From Verrucomicrobiia bacterium (GTDB lineage: Bacteria > Verrucomicrobiota > Verrucomicrobiia > Limisphaerales > JAEYXS01), in contig DASWYF010000002.1 in assembly GCA_036405135.1 (NCBI GenBank), positions 124,001 to 188,000 on the forward strand: a stretch of 64,000 bases of DNA, in the 5' to 3' direction. The position numbers were made by a program, and so were the translations under genes. Positions 1 through 9,644 of this stretch are shown piece after piece (the first letter of the stretch is position 1; every line of letters begins with the position of its first letter). The notes under the pieces were generated by a model. It saw nothing but the letters and a program-made list of their open reading frames with translations, did not search any database and was not told where the DNA came from.

Positions 1-602
1 TGTATCGCAATTGTGCTCGCCTGCGTACGGTCACTCGCCTTGAGCTTGATGAGGATGTTGCTGACGTGATCTTTTACCGTCGTCTCCGCGATAGACAGCA
101 CACTTGCTACTTCCTTGTTCGAGCGTCCTTTCACGATCTGCTGCAATACATCCAGCTCGCGATTGCTCAATTCCGGCCCATGCATCCGATCCACCAGTCG
201 TGCAGCGATAGCAGGCGGCAAATAGTTCTGTCCCATATGCACGCTACGGATAGCGAGCAGTAATTCATCCAGCGGAATATCCTTGGAAAGATACGAGCGC
301 GCCCCTGCCTGGATGCAGCGGAAAATGTCTTCATGACCATCGTAGGTGGAGAGCATGATGACCTTGGCATCCGGATGTTGCACACAGAGTTGTGTGGTCA
401 CTTTGTCTCCAGTAAATCCCGGCAAGCGCACATCCATCAGCACGATGTCCGGCAGATGCTTGGCATATTGCTCCAATGCCTGCGCACCCGTGCTGGCCTC
501 CGCCACCACCACCATGTCTGTCTCCACGTTGATGGATGTCACGAGTCCGATGCGCATGAGTGAATGATCATCGACGATGAGGATGCGAATTTTCTTCTTC
601 AT
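1..602 (-). CDS. NarL/FixJ-family response regulator (C-terminus cut by window edge)
   Basis: Two-component DNA-binding response regulator. The frame starts at the ATG at 602 and runs off the left edge after about 200 residues, so only the last few residues of a normal 210-220-residue protein are missing. The N-terminal receiver domain shows the acidic pair D11/D12 (ILIVDDHS), phospho-acceptor D57 (VLMDVRLPG) and the conserved Lys in YLSKD. The C-terminal LuxR-type helix-turn-helix is visible (LSNRELDVLQQIVKGRSNKE, then TVKDHVSNI). It lies 32 bp downstream of the histidine kinase gene on the same strand, so the two almost certainly form a cognate pair. The signal and target genes cannot be read from the sequence. 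Confidence 0.93.
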   Translation of the reverse strand, partial: MKKKIRILIVDDHSLMRIGLVTSINVETDMVVVAEASTGAQALEQYAKHLPDIVLMDVRLPGFTGDKVTTQLCVQHPDAKVIMLSTYDGHEDIFRCIQAGARSYLSKDIPLDELLLAIRSVHMGQNYLPPAIAARLVDRMHGPELSNRELDVLQQIVKGRSNKEVASVLSIAETTVKDHVSNILIKLKASDRTQASTIAI

Positions 603-634
603 CGTGGAACACGGAGTAGATGGAAGTTTTGTAT

Positions 635-2698
635 TCATGCGGTCACAGTGATTTCAATTCTGGCACCTCGTCCCGGTGCGCTGGAGATGTGGAGCTGCCC
701 GCCGATTTTTTCAGCGCGTTCACGCATGCCGAGCAGGCCGAAATGTCCTGACTGGCCAGAAGGTGCGGACTCCGGCTGAAAACCTTGCCCATCATCTGCC
801 ACGATCAGCCGCACATCATCATTCCGATAAGCGAGCTCGATCTTGATGCTATGAGCGCGCGCATGTTTAACGGCGTTCGCCGTCGCCTCCTGGCTGATAC
901 GCAGCAAATGGCTCTCCACCAAGCCGGGCAGGGGACGTGGCTCACCCGTCACGGAGACATCCACATTCACCGAGGAACCATTGCGCACATAGCTGGCCGT
1001 GGCTGAGAGCGCGGTGCCGAGATGTCCATCCTCCAAGGCACGTGCCCGCAAATCCCATACCGAATGACGCGTCTCCGATTGCGTATGCCGCAACATGGAC
1101 TCGATCAAATTGAGCGCGCGCTTCGAAAATTCTGGTGAAGTCTCCAGCCGTGATCGCGCTGCTTGAAGTTGCAGGAGAATGGCGCCGAGCTGTTGTTCAA
1201 TGGTGTCGTGAAACTCTCTGGCGATGCGTGTGCGCTCTTCCAAGACCGCCTCGCGCTCCACCTTTTGCTGGATGACGGCGGTCTGTAGGCGCACCTGCCG
1301 CTTGAGCGTGATGATCCAGATGAGTCCGGCGAAGCACAGCACGCTCGTAGTTCCTAGAGCCACCATGACACGCGTGCGATTCCACCAAGGCGCAGAGCGT
1401 AACAGCAGCACATCCGCCGGATTGCGCAGCAGCAGATGAAAAGCCTGGGGCCAACGTTGTCCGCCTACTTGTATCTGACAGATGCCGGTAAGTTGTATTT
1501 GGCTGAACTGCGGTGGTGGTGTGAAGGTCGCATTGTTCGTTTTCGCCAGATGTGCGCGATAGGTCCAATCCTGGTTCTGCACAATGAGCACATGTTCCGT
1601 CGGCGTTTGGATCCATTCCAGCAATTGCCCCTCTAATTGCACGAGATCTGCGTCATGCGCCCCGTTACGTGCGATGTCTGGAGTCAAGGGAATCGGTGCT
1701 GGTGCCACACCACTCGATGTCTTCTTATAGATGGCATCTTCGAGTGTTGGTGAATATCCGCCAGTGGCCGGAAAGCCTAATACCTCCACTTGATCGCCGA
1801 TATTGAGCGGCATTGCCTGCTTGGTTTTAACCCACAAGCCTTGTGTCTCGTCACGAATGAAAAGCGACTGCCCGGATTCCTGATGTAATACCGTTCCATG
1901 CACTTTCACGCGATGCCCGAAAGCGGCTTCTGGCGCGAACTGGTGCAGGCTGTTGATTGTTCGAGCAGAGACCGCAAAAGCATCCGCTGGCGCAGGTTTG
2001 AGAATGGTGATTTGGTCGAAGTCCGGAACAGCAAGACGGATACCGGTCATCTGCCTGCGGTTGTTGAAGAAGGTCATGCACGCGCCTTTGACCATGATCT
2101 CAGAATCCACCAACCGTTCGGCAAACGTGGCGTCATAGTTGGGCACGCGAACAGAGATCACCCCACCGCTTGTCGCCAGATCAAACTGCAACATGAACGC
2201 ACCATCCGTCCGCAGCTTCGTAGTGGAGCGGACAGTTCCGCGCACTTGCAGCCACTGACAATCTTCCGCGCCAGTGAAGAGCCGTTCGATTGGCATCTCG
2301 CGTGCAGGAGGCAGACCTTCATGGCCCAGCACCGTGAGATTGGAGAGGATGATGACCGGCGCATAACTTCCCGGCCCGCTGATGCCGGTGAGTTCCACGA
2401 GGTCGCCGGCCTTGAGCCGATAACCCTTCGGCGAGGTATTCGTCACATAGATGCCGCCTGTGCCATCTTGGATCGTCAATTCACGGCAAATATCCTGTCG
2501 ATAAAACGTCACGACTGCCTGCACCTTCACTGGGTAATTCTTGGCGGCTTCCTCAGGTGTGAGCTGGCGGATCTGCTGTGCCTGAGTGAGCAGGGGCAGC
2601 TTGTTATCGGCAAAAAGAGCAGGGGAAAGATGGCAGAATGCCAATAGCACGACACAAGCCATCGCAAAGGTACGGCATATGGCCAAGCGGCTCATCAT
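635..2698 (-). CDS. Membrane sensor histidine kinase (HisKA_3 type) with OB-like extracytoplasmic repeats
   Basis: 687-residue sensor kinase from the ATG at 2698. This start has an AAGGG eight bases upstream and begins directly with a signal-peptide-like segment; an in-frame ATG at 2761 would add 21 residues. After the signal come two related beta-rich segments, each with a V.V.A/G.V......L.I.D.T.G..V pattern like OB-fold sensor domains. A transmembrane helix follows (VMVALGTTSVLCFAGLIWII). The cytoplasmic part has the HisKA_3 dimerisation motif REFHDTIEQQLGA, with the phospho-His near residue 497. It ends with a HATPase_c domain showing an N-box (ANAVKHA), DDGQGF and GHFGLLGMRERA. It pairs with the downstream NarL-type regulator. 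The ligand is unknown. Confidence 0.92.
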   Translation of the reverse strand: MMSRLAICRTFAMACVVLLAFCHLSPALFADNKLPLLTQAQQIRQLTPEEAAKNYPVKVQAVVTFYRQDICRELTIQDGTGGIYVTNTSPKGYRLKAGDLVELTGISGPGSYAPVIILSNLTVLGHEGLPPAREMPIERLFTGAEDCQWLQVRGTVRSTTKLRTDGAFMLQFDLATSGGVISVRVPNYDATFAERLVDSEIMVKGACMTFFNNRRQMTGIRLAVPDFDQITILKPAPADAFAVSARTINSLHQFAPEAAFGHRVKVHGTVLHQESGQSLFIRDETQGLWVKTKQAMPLNIGDQVEVLGFPATGGYSPTLEDAIYKKTSSGVAPAPIPLTPDIARNGAHDADLVQLEGQLLEWIQTPTEHVLIVQNQDWTYRAHLAKTNNATFTPPPQFSQIQLTGICQIQVGGQRWPQAFHLLLRNPADVLLLRSAPWWNRTRVMVALGTTSVLCFAGLIWIITLKRQVRLQTAVIQQKVEREAVLEERTRIAREFHDTIEQQLGAILLQLQAARSRLETSPEFSKRALNLIESMLRHTQSETRHSVWDLRARALEDGHLGTALSATASYVRNGSSVNVDVSVTGEPRPLPGLVESHLLRISQEATANAVKHARAHSIKIELAYRNDDVRLIVADDGQGFQPESAPSGQSGHFGLLGMRERAEKIGGQLHISSAPGRGARIEITVTA

Positions 2699-2882
2699 GA
2701 GGATAACCCTTATTTGCTGTCGAAATGCCGATTTGGCAAGCCGGATTCTGAAAATAGGCATAGGACTAGGCCCGGATGAGCCCTCAAAAAACAGTTGAGG
2801 GAATTGGCCTTTTTCCCCAAAGTCCCAACGTTTCGAGCCAACAACCTCGGAACATTAACCCCGTACTGAATACGATTGATCC

Positions 2883-3983
2883 ATGTCTACTTTGAACGTT
2901 AAACCCGCCGGTTCCTGCCGCTGGGACATGCTGGCCCTCGGTGAAATCATGCTGCGTCTGGACCCCGGTGAAGGCCGTGTCCGCACCACCCGTGAATTCA
3001 AGGTCTGGGAAGGCGGCGGCGAATATAACGTGGCGCGCGGTCTCCGCCGTTGCTTCGGCATGAAGACGGCTGTGGCCACTGCCTTCGCCGATAACGATGT
3101 GGGTCGTCTCCTCGAAGACTTCATCCTCCAAGGCGGCGTGGCCACGGATTACATCAAGTGGGAGAAGTTCGACGGCATCGGCCGCGACACCCGCAATGGT
3201 TTGAACTTCACCGAGCGCGGTTACGGTATGCGTGGTGCAGTGGGCATCCCGGATCGTGGCAACACGGCGGCGAGCCATCTCAAGCCCGGTGATTTCGATT
3301 GGGACCAGATCTTCGGCAAAGACGGCGTGCGTTGGTTGCACACCGGCGGCATCTTCGCCGCTCTCTCGGACACGACACCTCAGCTCGTGATCGATTGCGT
3401 GAAGAAGGCCAAGCAATACGGCACCATCGTTTCCTATGATTTGAACTACCGTCCTTCCCTCTGGAAGAGCATCGGTGGTCAGAAGCGCGCGCAGGAAGTG
3501 AACCGAGAGATCGCGAAGTATGTCGATGTGATGATCGGCAACGAAGAAGACTTCACCGCGAGCCTCGGTTTCCACGTGGAAGGTGCGGATGAAAACCTCC
3601 TGCACATCGACGTGACGGCGTTCAAGCGCATGATTGAAGCGGCCATCAAGGAATTCCCGAACTTCAAGGCCACGGCCACGACGTTGCGCGCGGCGAAGAC
3701 GGCGACGATCAATGACTGGAATGCGATCGCCTGGTACAACGGCAACTTCTTCCAGAGCCGTCAGTATCCTGATCTCGAGATTCTCGACCGCGTGGGCGGT
3801 GGCGACAGCTTCGCCTCCGGTTTCATCTATGGTCTGATGACCACGGGTGACGCACAGAAGGCCGTGGAGTACGGTGCCGCGCACGGTGCCTTGGCCATGA
3901 CGACCCCGGGCGATACCTCGATGGCCGACAAGGGCGAAGTCGAGAAGCTCATGAAGGGCGGCGGTGCCCGCGTGCAGCGCTAA
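2883..3983 (+). CDS. PfkB-family carbohydrate kinase (2-keto-3-deoxygluconate kinase-like)
   Basis: 366-residue cytoplasmic sugar kinase of the ribokinase/PfkB family, which phosphorylates a sugar or sugar acid with ATP. The N-terminus has the substrate-loop glycines (ALGEIMLRLDPGEG, then WEGGGEYNVARGLRR). The middle holds VSYDLNYRPSLWKS, typical of KdgK-like members. The C-terminal PfkB signature VGGGDSFASGFIYGL carries catalytic Asp308. The length suits the KdgK/YdjH branch; substrate assignment to 2-keto-3-deoxygluconate is by resemblance only. It is transcribed divergently from the histidine kinase and is followed by a strong intrinsic terminator, so it looks monocistronic. Confidence 0.88.
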   Translation: MSTLNVKPAGSCRWDMLALGEIMLRLDPGEGRVRTTREFKVWEGGGEYNVARGLRRCFGMKTAVATAFADNDVGRLLEDFILQGGVATDYIKWEKFDGIGRDTRNGLNFTERGYGMRGAVGIPDRGNTAASHLKPGDFDWDQIFGKDGVRWLHTGGIFAALSDTTPQLVIDCVKKAKQYGTIVSYDLNYRPSLWKSIGGQKRAQEVNREIAKYVDVMIGNEEDFTASLGFHVEGADENLLHIDVTAFKRMIEAAIKEFPNFKATATTLRAAKTATINDWNAIAWYNGNFFQSRQYPDLEILDRVGGGDSFASGFIYGLMTTGDAQKAVEYGAAHGALAMTTPGDTSMADKGEVEKLMKGGGARVQR

Positions 3984-4003
3984 GCGATAGTTTTATGCGA
4001 AAG

Positions 4004-4033
4004 GCCGGAGCAAGAAATTGCTCCGGCTTTTTT
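4004..4033 (+). terminator. Intrinsic terminator after the PfkB kinase gene
   Basis: Perfect 10-bp stem GCCGGAGCAA/TTGCTCCGGC with a GAAA tetraloop followed by six T residues, 20 bp after the kinase stop codon. Confidence 0.93.
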
Positions 4034-4038
4034 GTTTT

Positions 4039-6219
4039 TCAAGGGGCATCCGGTATGGGGATGAACTCGATGTTGAACAGTGCAAATGCACCGGAAACTG
4101 CGGAATTCTGAAATCCTGCCGGTGCACGGTTGGTGTCGATCCTCAGGGTTTTTCCCCGGGGCAGGGCATCCATTTCAAACTCGACCTGATGGACGATGTC
4201 TTTGGCTACCGTTTTCTTGGAGAGGATTTCATGTCCGATTGAGAAGATGACTGAGCGATCGGAGGGGACACTGAACTGGGCACGGACCTTCATGCGTTTA
4301 GTCTTGATCGCGTCCCGGTTGACTTGGATCTCGCAATACACCTGTGAGACCCAAAGAGTCTCGTCCGGGCCCAGGTCAAACCGCCGCCAGAAATGACCAT
4401 AGCTGTTCACACTATGGAGATCTGTCGCCGGGGTTTCCGGAGTGGGTGAGGGATTCAACAGGATGGCAACGAGATTTTTGGCTCCGTTTTCAATCCTATT
4501 GGTGTAGCCCAAGCTGTTTAACATCGCGATCAAACCTACGGCGTCATCGGCAAATCCCATCCGGTTGATCATGAGGGCACCCGCACCCATGGATTCGAGT
4601 CTCTCTGCCATGGCGCGTGCCGGAAGGCGCTCGATCTCTGCCTGCCATGAGTTATCACTGCGGCCTTTGTTTGACCCGTAAGTGAAGCGGAGTGATTTCG
4701 TGAAGAAGTAGGGTCTTAGGTGCTCGTAAGCGCCCATGTCCATCACTGGATTGCCTTCCGGGAAATCTGCCAGCGGGAGCTGAAAAACCATGGCACCCTC
4801 AGCCAGCTTGGATTCAAGTTTCTCACTGAATGCCCGGTCATCACCAACGATGGCCTGAACTTTGGGCAGGGCCGCAGCTCGGTTTGCATCGGGTAATTGA
4901 TCTGTGATCCCGAACAAGACGAGTGCGCCCGCCAGCAGACGGATGCGAAATGCCGGCCAGCCTGACTTCTTTGCCCAAGCGCTTAACTTTGGCACCAGCC
5001 AAAGCAACAGGGCGGCAGCGATGAACATGCTGTTCCGGTTGCTCGCACGGAAGACGCCGATACCGCCAAAGGACAACCATCCGTTCACTCCGCCGATGAC
5101 CGAATAAGCCAGCACCCAACAGATCTGCCAAAAGGGCAGGGGCACACGACGTGATTCGTGGCGCAACAGCCATCTGATACCAAGAGCTAACAGCACGATG
5201 AGCGTCAAACCGCAGATCATTCCCAAGTAGGGCCCGAACAATTCACCGATGCTGGCGGTCGCATTCGTGTATTTGATGCCTATATCTGACATCCACGGAA
5301 AACGATGCCCCTTGGGCGGTATGAAGAGTTCAATAGGTCTTAAGGCGTATAATTCGGATTCCCGATAATGGCGGGCAATCGCATAGGGATTGCCCCCTGC
5401 GAACAGACGGAACAGCAGAGAGCCAGTGTGAGCCACAACGAACCCTGCGGCCGCAGTGGCCAGACAGATCAGACCGGTCTCCAGATTATCCTTTCGCCGG
5501 TCAGCAAACCAGACGATGACCAGTGAGATCAGCAGAAGCTGGACATACATGTTCAGATAATATGGATTGCTCACGCCCATCAGAAAGGAGACGCCCACGC
5601 AAAATTTCCAGCCACGCGAGAATCGTGGCAACCGATGACGGGTGGCTACCAGCCATGTGACCAGCATTGCCCATGGTATCGTGTAGGTAAGCCCCAAGAG
5701 GAGGTGCCCCAATCCGCGCATCGTATTGTAATAAAGAAATCCGAAGAGCACGGCACCCGTGGCACTCCACAAACGGTTCCAGCGGAACCAGCGGCAGGCC
5801 AGATAGAAGGAGGCTGCCGCCGTGGCATGAGTCAGCATCATGCCCACATTGGAGGCCGCCATCAGCCCGATGCTTCTCGCGATCCAGCCCAACAGGATGG
5901 TGAACGCTTTTTCATACATGGGGTAGTCGTTCCAGTTCGCCCCCATAGGCGCACCCAGCCGGGAGACCGAGATGGGTTCGAGCAGATGATAGTCTCCTTC
6001 TGATGCTGCTTTGATCCAACCAAGGATCTGCATGCTGTCACCGGCATAGGAGGCGGGCACATCCCAGTTCGTCTTCGTCCACAGATCTGAATTGGTGATC
6101 CAGACAAGTGAAACCAGCACGGCCAGTGCTATCGCCACGGCGGCGTCGGTCAAGAGCCGCTTGTTGAACGGGTTTCTTTTCTGCGCGCTGACGGCTGGTG
6201 ATTGTGAGCTGGAAACCAT
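4039..6219 (-). CDS. Polytopic membrane protein, GT-C glycosyltransferase-like
   Basis: 726 residues from the ATG at 6219, chosen because GGAG sits six bases upstream; a TTG at 6324 would extend it by 35 residues without a ribosome site. The N-terminal helix is followed by a long periplasmic loop with acidic residues (YAGDSMQILGWI) and the pattern LGAPMGANWNDYP. About ten further hydrophobic helices follow, then a soluble C-terminal domain of about 250 residues. This topology matches GT-C/YfhO-like enzymes that use polyprenyl-phosphate sugars, but no catalytic motif proves it. It diverges from a GT2 glycosyltransferase gene 130 bp away, suggesting a surface-polysaccharide or glycolipid role. 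Confidence 0.7.
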   Translation of the reverse strand: MVSSSQSPAVSAQKRNPFNKRLLTDAAVAIALAVLVSLVWITNSDLWTKTNWDVPASYAGDSMQILGWIKAASEGDYHLLEPISVSRLGAPMGANWNDYPMYEKAFTILLGWIARSIGLMAASNVGMMLTHATAAASFYLACRWFRWNRLWSATGAVLFGFLYYNTMRGLGHLLLGLTYTIPWAMLVTWLVATRHRLPRFSRGWKFCVGVSFLMGVSNPYYLNMYVQLLLISLVIVWFADRRKDNLETGLICLATAAAGFVVAHTGSLLFRLFAGGNPYAIARHYRESELYALRPIELFIPPKGHRFPWMSDIGIKYTNATASIGELFGPYLGMICGLTLIVLLALGIRWLLRHESRRVPLPFWQICWVLAYSVIGGVNGWLSFGGIGVFRASNRNSMFIAAALLLWLVPKLSAWAKKSGWPAFRIRLLAGALVLFGITDQLPDANRAAALPKVQAIVGDDRAFSEKLESKLAEGAMVFQLPLADFPEGNPVMDMGAYEHLRPYFFTKSLRFTYGSNKGRSDNSWQAEIERLPARAMAERLESMGAGALMINRMGFADDAVGLIAMLNSLGYTNRIENGAKNLVAILLNPSPTPETPATDLHSVNSYGHFWRRFDLGPDETLWVSQVYCEIQVNRDAIKTKRMKVRAQFSVPSDRSVIFSIGHEILSKKTVAKDIVHQVEFEMDALPRGKTLRIDTNRAPAGFQNSAVSGAFALFNIEFIPIPDAP

Positions 6220-6350
6220 GTTTCGCTCCAAGGTTTCCAAGCGAATAGCAGCCAGCGGGCAAACATCAATCTTTTTCGGTGTCGCCCGCTTGTGATTGAG
6301 CTTTTCCGGCGGGATTGATTGCAAGATGATCGGAGGAGCAACGCATCACT

Positions 6351-7274
6351 ATGGTTAATACGGCACCACTGGTTTCTATCATCATCGCGACATATAATCG
6401 CAGCAATGTGCTGGCCATCGCGATTGAGTCGGTGATGGCGCAGACGTATCAAAACTGGGAGCTGCTGGTGATCGGAGATGCATGCACGGATGACACGGCA
6501 GAGGTAGTCACCCGGTTTGCCGACCCTCGCATCCGTTTTCATAATCTTGGCCAGAACGTTGGCGAACAGTCCGGGCCGAACAACGAGGGGATGCGTCGGG
6601 CGAAGGGGAAATATTTCGCCTTTTTGAACCACGATGACTTGTGGTTGCCAGAGCATTTGGAGCAAGCCGTGGCTATCTTGGAGAAGTCAGATGCGGATCT
6701 GGTTTACGGTCTGACCGGAGTGGCTGAAACTGCTGGCCGCCACTTTCTTTACGGTGCCAATCCTGATGGCTGCTATGATCCCGGAATGTTCGTGCCAGCC
6801 ACGGCGTGGGTGTTCCGGCGTGAACTTTTCGAGAGTGTTGGGCCATGGAAGTTTTACCGGGAGATACACAATTTTCCTTCGCAAGACTGGCTCTTTCGCG
6901 CGTGGCAAAGTGGAAAGAAACTCCGCCTGTTTCCCCATTTGACTGCGATGATCGTGCCATCAGTCGCACAGCCGGATGCATACTCCAAACGGCTGGCCAA
7001 ACCGCAAGAAGAATGCTGGAAACGCATCCGGGATGAGCCCGCTTTTCGGGAGCAGGAACTGATCAACCATGCACTTAGTTTCCGGACCGAGGCTTTGAAG
7101 TGGTATCCGGCAAGTACTTTGTTGAAAAGTGCATTCAAGAACTGGATACGCAAGATGACTGTGAAGCTGGGTTGGCATCCGGCCACGATACATTACTGGC
7201 TGACAGACCGGCGTAAAGGCTCGGCGATAGACCGGGCACGCAAACGGCGCGGCTTGCCACCCAAGGAGCGATGA
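6351..7274 (+). CDS. Glycosyltransferase family 2
   Basis: 307-residue GT-A fold glycosyltransferase. The family opening VSIIIATYNRSNVLAIAIES, the nucleotide-binding GDACTDDT and the metal-binding NHDDLWLPEH are all present in the expected order in the first 110 residues. The last 100 residues are basic and presumably contact acceptor or membrane. The start ATG at 6351 is preceded by GGAGGAG. Members transfer a sugar from a nucleotide-sugar donor to a glycan or lipid. Donor and acceptor cannot be told from the sequence. The neighbouring divergent GT-C-like protein supports a cell-envelope glycan role. Confidence 0.92.
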   Translation: MVNTAPLVSIIIATYNRSNVLAIAIESVMAQTYQNWELLVIGDACTDDTAEVVTRFADPRIRFHNLGQNVGEQSGPNNEGMRRAKGKYFAFLNHDDLWLPEHLEQAVAILEKSDADLVYGLTGVAETAGRHFLYGANPDGCYDPGMFVPATAWVFRRELFESVGPWKFYREIHNFPSQDWLFRAWQSGKKLRLFPHLTAMIVPSVAQPDAYSKRLAKPQEECWKRIRDEPAFREQELINHALSFRTEALKWYPASTLLKSAFKNWIRKMTVKLGWHPATIHYWLTDRRKGSAIDRARKRRGLPPKER

Positions 7275-7362
7275 GGCTGGAGGTGGTTTCATAAGCAGGT
7301 GCGACCCTTGCCTACTTTTGAAACCATCTCTAAAATGGCGCCGCGCTGAACGCTGTTTCACT

Positions 7363-7929
7363 ATGGCTGCCAAATCACAGAAAACAAACAAAGCTGAGGA
7401 AGGACTGCTTGCCGGATGTCGCAAAGATGTTCAAAGCATCACCGCTGATTGGACTCCGTTGCAGAGCCTTATCGAAGGTGTGAAGTTGCGTGAAGTGAAG
7501 CATGTGCCAAAAGAAAATGGGCATCTTACGGAGATTTTTCGCAAAGACTGGGCACTTGATACAGGCGAGATCGATCAGGTTTTCCAGGTGAGCCTGTTGC
7601 CGGGTGGGTTGTCTGCATGGCATACGCATCGTGTCACGACTGACCGGTTGTTCATCACCGGTGGATTGGTGAAGATCGTCCTTTATGATGCGCGCCAAGG
7701 TTCATCTACTTTCGGATTGGTGAATGTCTTCCGTCTGGGCACGACGCGGCCGGGCTTGGTTGTGATTCCACCGGGGGTGTGGCATGGTGTGCAAAACCTC
7801 GGTTCAGATATGGGCCAAGTCTTGAATCTAGTGGATAAGGCATATCAGTACGAAGACCCGGACCATTGGCGGTTGCCGTGGGATACGGATAAGATTCCAT
7901 ATCGTTTTAGCAAAGGCATCAATTCCTAA
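7363..7929 (+). CDS. RmlC-like cupin (dTDP-4-dehydrorhamnose 3,5-epimerase-related)
   Basis: 188 residues from the ATG at 7363; an upstream in-frame TTG at 7318 is less likely. The core resembles RmlC-type cupins: LPGGLSAWHTHRVTTDRLF, then VLYDARQGSSTFG, then VIPPGVWHGVQNLG and a C-terminal DP..WRLPWDT. Typical RmlC epimerises dTDP-4-keto-6-deoxyglucose, but the usual catalytic context GLH.Q is replaced by WHTHR, so the substrate may differ. The stop codon lies 2 bp before the ATG of the gamma-glutamyltransferase gene, so the two are probably co-transcribed, although no functional link is obvious. Confidence 0.78.
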   Translation: MAAKSQKTNKAEEGLLAGCRKDVQSITADWTPLQSLIEGVKLREVKHVPKENGHLTEIFRKDWALDTGEIDQVFQVSLLPGGLSAWHTHRVTTDRLFITGGLVKIVLYDARQGSSTFGLVNVFRLGTTRPGLVVIPPGVWHGVQNLGSDMGQVLNLVDKAYQYEDPDHWRLPWDTDKIPYRFSKGINS

Positions 7930-7931
7930 TT

Positions 7932-9629
7932 ATGCAGCGGCGTGAATTTTTAAAGACACTTCCGGTGGTGGTGGGCGGCGTCACCATGGCCGGGATGTTG
8001 CGACCGGTCACGGCCCGTGCAGCCAGTCCGCATGGTGTGGCGGCCACTGTCCATCCTTTGGCTACGAAAGTGGCACTCGATACATTAAAGAAAGGTGGTA
8101 ATGCTGTTGATGCCGCCATCGCAGCCGGTCTCATGCTGGGGGTGGTGGATGGTTTTAATTCCGGCATTGGTGGCGGCTGCTTCTTGGTCATCCGTCGGGC
8201 CAATGGTGAAGTCGCAGTGATTGATGGACGCGAAATGGCTCCCTCAGGTGCCACTCGCGATATGTATGTGAAGAACGGCAAGGCGATGCCTGAGTTGAGC
8301 CTCACGGGCCCCTTGGCCTCCGGTGTTCCGGGCGAGTTGGCCGCTTTTGATTATGCACAGAAAAATTATGGCAAACTCAAGCTGGCGGATGTGATCCTGC
8401 CTGCTGCGGAGATCGCTGAAAAAGGATTCCGGATCTCTCAGGAATATGCCGACCGTTTGAATCGGGTGGTGAAGGACTTGGCCCTGTTTCCAGCGAGCAA
8501 AGAGATTTTTCTTAAGGCAAACGGGTCCGGGTACAAGTTCACTGAACTGTTGAAGCAGGCTGATCTGGCCAAAACCTATCGCACGATCGGTGAACAAGGG
8601 GTGGAGTGGTTTTATAAAGGTGAATTTGCAAAACGAGCGGCGGAGTGGATGAAAGCCAATGGAGGCATCATCACGGCTGAAGACTTCGCTGATTATCAAC
8701 CTAAGCTTCGTGATCCTTTACGGACTAAATACCGTGATTATGAGATCGTAGGGATGCCGCCACCGAGTTCCGGGGGTGTTCATGTGGCGCAAATATTGAA
8801 CATTCTCGAACACTTCAATCTCGTGCAATACGGGCCTGAATCGCTGGAGATGTATCATCTCATCATCGAATCGATGAAGCTGGCATTCGCGGATCGTGCG
8901 TGGTGGTTGGGCGATCCAGATTTCGTATCCGTTCCTCGTGGACTGGTTAGCAAGGCTTACGCTCAAGAACTGGCTTTGCGCGTGAATCAAAGGCAGGCTG
9001 GTAAAGTTGAGAAACACAGCGTTCCTCCAAACGCGACGACGGACATCTTCCGCAAACACACGACTCACTTCACCGTGGCTGATGGAGAAGGCAACTGGGT
9101 GGCTTGCACCGCCACGATCAATACGACGTTTGGTTCTAAGGTGGTGGTGCCGGGGACTGGAGTGGTATTGAACAATGAGATGGATGACTTTTCCATCCAG
9201 CCGGGTGTGCCCAATTCCTTCGGCCTTCTGGGGAATGAAGCCAATGCTGTGGCGCCGGGTAAACGTCCTCTGTCCAGCATGAGCCCAACGATCGTCTTGA
9301 AAAATGGCCAGCCGGTCTTTTCCGTGGGAGCTGCTGGGGGGCCTACGATCATCAGCCAAGTGTTGTTGGCACTTGTGCGTTATATCGATTTCGGTTTTCC
9401 GCCGTCGCGTTTGTTGGAGCAACCCAATCTGCATCATCAATGGAACCCGGACGAGGTGAAGATCGAGGCAAAGGCGGGCCCTTATATCATGGATGCCTTG
9501 AAAGCCCGGGGACACACGCTGAAACAGATGAGTTCGTTTGGAGCCTGCCAGGCGATTGCGCGTACATCAGATGGGCAATTCCAAGGGGCCGGTGATCCGC
9601 GTGTAAATGGCAAGGCAGACGTGTTGTGA
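7932..9629 (+). CDS. ggt: Gamma-glutamyltransferase, Tat-type signal
   Basis: 565-residue Ntn-hydrolase that cleaves or transfers gamma-glutamyl groups, for example from glutathione, outside the cytoplasm. The N-terminus MQRREFLKTLPVVVGG is a twin-arginine-like signal. The large-subunit region has GNAVDAAIAAGLMLGVV and GIGGGCFLVI. The autocatalytic cleavage site is the Thr of TTHFTVADGEGNWVA, which becomes the N-terminal nucleophile of the small subunit. Substrate-binding LNNEMDDFS and PLSSMSPTIV follow. Length and motif order match the family. The preceding cupin gene ends 2 bp upstream. Confidence 0.94.
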   Translation: MQRREFLKTLPVVVGGVTMAGMLRPVTARAASPHGVAATVHPLATKVALDTLKKGGNAVDAAIAAGLMLGVVDGFNSGIGGGCFLVIRRANGEVAVIDGREMAPSGATRDMYVKNGKAMPELSLTGPLASGVPGELAAFDYAQKNYGKLKLADVILPAAEIAEKGFRISQEYADRLNRVVKDLALFPASKEIFLKANGSGYKFTELLKQADLAKTYRTIGEQGVEWFYKGEFAKRAAEWMKANGGIITAEDFADYQPKLRDPLRTKYRDYEIVGMPPPSSGGVHVAQILNILEHFNLVQYGPESLEMYHLIIESMKLAFADRAWWLGDPDFVSVPRGLVSKAYAQELALRVNQRQAGKVEKHSVPPNATTDIFRKHTTHFTVADGEGNWVACTATINTTFGSKVVVPGTGVVLNNEMDDFSIQPGVPNSFGLLGNEANAVAPGKRPLSSMSPTIVLKNGQPVFSVGAAGGPTIISQVLLALVRYIDFGFPPSRLLEQPNLHHQWNPDEVKIEAKAGPYIMDALKARGHTLKQMSSFGACQAIARTSDGQFQGAGDPRVNGKADVL

Positions 9630-9644
9630 TGCGGATGCTTTGTG

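Noticed and set aside
2784-3884. 366-codon minus-strand frame opposite the PfkB kinase
   Set aside because: The same length as the kinase is coincidence; no domain and no ribosome site, and the kinase motifs are on the plus strand.
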